Source of the DNA: Alphaproteobacteria bacterium
GTDB taxonomy: Bacteria > Pseudomonadota > Alphaproteobacteria > ATCC43930 > CGMCC-115725
Length of the DNA: 8,086 nucleotides
Direction of reading: 5' to 3'
Assembly (NCBI GenBank): GCA_005888425.1
Contig: VAZF01000333.1
Span: 1 to 8,086, forward strand
The position numbers and the translations under genes are program-made. Positions 6,741 to 8,086 of this stretch are shown piece after piece. The notes below the pieces were generated by a model that saw only the letters and a program-made list of their open reading frames with translations, was not told where the DNA came from and searched no databases. Within the stretch, counting starts at the first letter, position 1. The number at the start of each line of letters is the position of its first letter.

Positions 6741-6756
6741 TGTGAAGCGGCTCACA
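6741..6756. promoter_or_regulatory. CRP/FNR-family operator-like palindrome
   Basis: TGTGA (6741-6745), six bases, TCACA (6752-6756) is an exact match to the classical CRP consensus TGTGA-N6-TCACA. One more complementary base on each side (G6740, C6757) gives six-base arms. Its centre (6748.5) is about 75 bases before the ATG at 6824. A TCTATT at 6776-6781 sits where a -10 box would fall for a site overlapping the -35 region. Control of the downstream gene by a CRP/FNR-type regulator is inferred. Alphaproteobacterial family members do not all use this consensus. Confidence 0.5.
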
Positions 6757-6808
6757 CGCCATCGCACGATTCTCGTCTATTGGGCTCGATCGCGTCTCTT
6801 CACAAATC

Positions 6809-6814
6809 AGAAGG
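6809..6814 (+). promoter_or_regulatory. Ribosome binding site for the BNR-repeat gene
   Basis: AGAAGG lies nine bases before ATG 6824. It supports that ATG as the original start even though the frame breaks about 19 codons later. Confidence 0.6.
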
Positions 6815-6823
6815 CAACCGCAA

Positions 6824-8086
6824 ATGACCCGTTATCAGCAGGTAATTAACATCCTCGACCAGGCGATCGGTGGTCCGGGTATGAATTCGCTGTGCATGGC
6901 GCGTTCTGGCGCAACCTCACCCGGGATCAGTTTGTAGCCAAGAAGGTCCAAGGCCTTGATCTGCTGGTTGTCGGCAACGGCGCCGGATCCAATCTGATCA
7001 AGGCGCTGAAAGGCGAAGCCCCGTTCGGGGACGACCTCGCGATGCCCCCGCCTGGTGCCAAATTTGACCGCATGCCGTCCGGCCTCGATCCAGTCGCGGA
7101 TAAGGATATCGCCTTCATCGCCAAATGGATCGACGATGGCTGTCCAGCGAGTGACACCGTGGCAGCCGTCGCGCCGGTCTTGCAATGGCAACCCACCAAA
7201 GCCCCAGTCGCCAGCTCCCGCACCGACGACATCTGGTTCACCGATCCTAAAACCGGGTGGGCTGTGAACAGCAACGGGCAGATCGTCAAGACAACCGACG
7301 GGTTTAAGACCTATGTCGAGCAACTGCACGATGCGGAGGTCTACTTCCGGTGCATCGGCTTCGCCTCACCCTCCATCGGTTGGGCCGGCACCCTCAGCCC
7401 GCCCAAGGTGCTGTTCCATACGGAAAACGGCGGGGAGACCTGGAGCCAGGTCCTCAACCTGCCGCCCAACGCACTAACTGCGGTCTGCGGCATGTCGGTG
7501 GTGAACGCGAAAACCGTTTACATGTCAGGGACCAACTTCCCCAATCGTCCGCCGCGCATGATGAAAACCACCGACGGCGGCGCCACCTGGACCGCCTGGG
7601 ACATGAGGCGCTGGGCATCCATCCTGATCGACACGCATTTCATTGACGAACGCCGCGGTTGGGTGGTCGGCGGCAAAACCGATGAGCCGACCCCGACCCG
7701 CAAAAACGTCAAAGCCGTCGTGCTTCATACCGAGGATGGCGGCCAGACCTGGGTCAACCGTGCGGCGGATCTGGAGGCCACGCTGCCGAAAGGCGAATGG
7801 GGCTGGAAAATCCAGTTCTTGAACGACAATATCGGTTTCGTCTCACTGGAAAATTTCACCGCGGGCGCGATCTTGAAAAGCACCGATGGCGGGATGTCCT
7901 GGCATCGCATCGACATCACCGATCCGCAAAAGAACGCGAATTTGGAAGGCGTGGGCTTCGTCAATGAAAACCACGGCTGGGTCGGCGGGTGGGGCGACGT
8001 CGGGTTCCAACGCCTGTCCACCAGCGAAACGCTGGATGGCGGGAAGACCTGGCGCGACGCCAACGAAATCGGCAAGGCGCTCAATC
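6824..8086 (+). CDS. Ycf48-like / BNR-repeat beta-propeller protein, partial, frame break near start
   Basis: ATG 6824 opens MTRYQQVINILDQAIGGPG, then the frame must drop by one base near 6874-6880 to continue as YEFAVHGAFWRNLTRDQF. From there the frame is open to the window end (over 400 codons) with no stop. The first 110 or so residues form a small domain ending MPSGLDP and IAFIAKWIDDGCP, which resembles cytochrome-c-like folds but has no CxxCH haem site. The rest is a beta-propeller with repeated Asp-box motifs: TENGGETW (7420), TTDGGATW (7567), TEDGGQTW (7729), STDGGMSW (7879) and TLDGGKTW (8029), plus a degenerate one at 7291. GW blocks precede most of them, as in the Ycf48/HCF136 family. 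No signal peptide is visible. The substrate or partner is unknown; the fold usually mediates protein or ligand binding. The break could be a real mutation or a sequencing error; otherwise GTG 6892 would be the first in-frame start, with no good ribosome site. Confidence 0.75.

Larger units (their letters stand above)
6229..6823. other. Junction between phage module and chromosomal genes
   Basis: There is no intact gene in this stretch. It holds a minus-strand dehydrogenase remnant (about 6361-6562), then about 180 bases with no recognisable coding signal, then the palindrome and ribosome site of the next gene. A long plus-strand open frame (6280-6849) is mostly the antisense of the dehydrogenase remnant. 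I found no convincing integrase site, tRNA or insertion sequence end that would define the phage boundary. Confidence 0.55.

Noticed and set aside
6280..6849. A 189-codon plus-strand open frame
   Set aside because: Its central part is the exact antisense of the dehydrogenase remnant and its ends show no family features.
1..8086. CRISPR array, rRNA, tRNA or complete insertion sequence
   Set aside because: No spacer-repeat pattern, RNA gene signature or transposase motif was found on either strand. The 21-base array at the left end has cores too short and too variable for CRISPR.

Overview
The window reads as GC-rich alphaproteobacterial chromosome, probably Hyphomicrobiales (Bradyrhizobium or Rhodopseudomonas type). 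This is inferred from codon use and from the sigma/ParB-methylase/DUF5681/terminase gene order; no rRNA or housekeeping marker confirms it. Most of the window is a decayed phage DNA-packaging region. At the right end it meets host-type metabolic DNA.

Layout. Bases 1-398 hold no convincing gene, but carry a phased array of short CARGGAAT repeats (about 40-131). Bases 399-1052 encode a small sigma-70-like protein, followed by a clear hairpin terminator (1150-1181). Bases 1442-2830 encode a ParB-domain/DNA methyltransferase fusion, overlapped by a DUF5681 gene (2820-3209), which overlaps by one base a terminase large-subunit gene (from 3209). That terminase copy is frameshifted and cut off near 3628. 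The same three-gene cassette then starts again: a methylase remnant with a large internal deletion (3753-4047), a second intact DUF5681 gene (4037-4426) and a complete terminase large subunit (4426-6228). The two cassettes are about 80% identical in protein by hand alignment, and they have decayed in opposite places. Together they keep one whole methylase, one whole terminase and two DUF5681 proteins.

No portal, protease or capsid gene follows the intact terminase, so the packaging module looks stranded. Bases 6229-6823 carry a minus-strand remnant of an FMN-dependent alpha-hydroxy-acid dehydrogenase and then an upstream region with a perfect CRP-type palindrome (6741-6756). From 6824 to the window end runs a Ycf48/BNR-repeat protein gene with a one-base frame break close to its start; it continues beyond the window.

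How the genes may work together (inference): the sigma-like protein could drive the element's transcription. The ParB/methylase, DUF5681 and terminase genes are translationally coupled and look like one packaging operon, with DUF5681 in the position of a small terminase subunit. The right-hand Ycf48-like gene appears unrelated to the phage genes and has its own upstream region.
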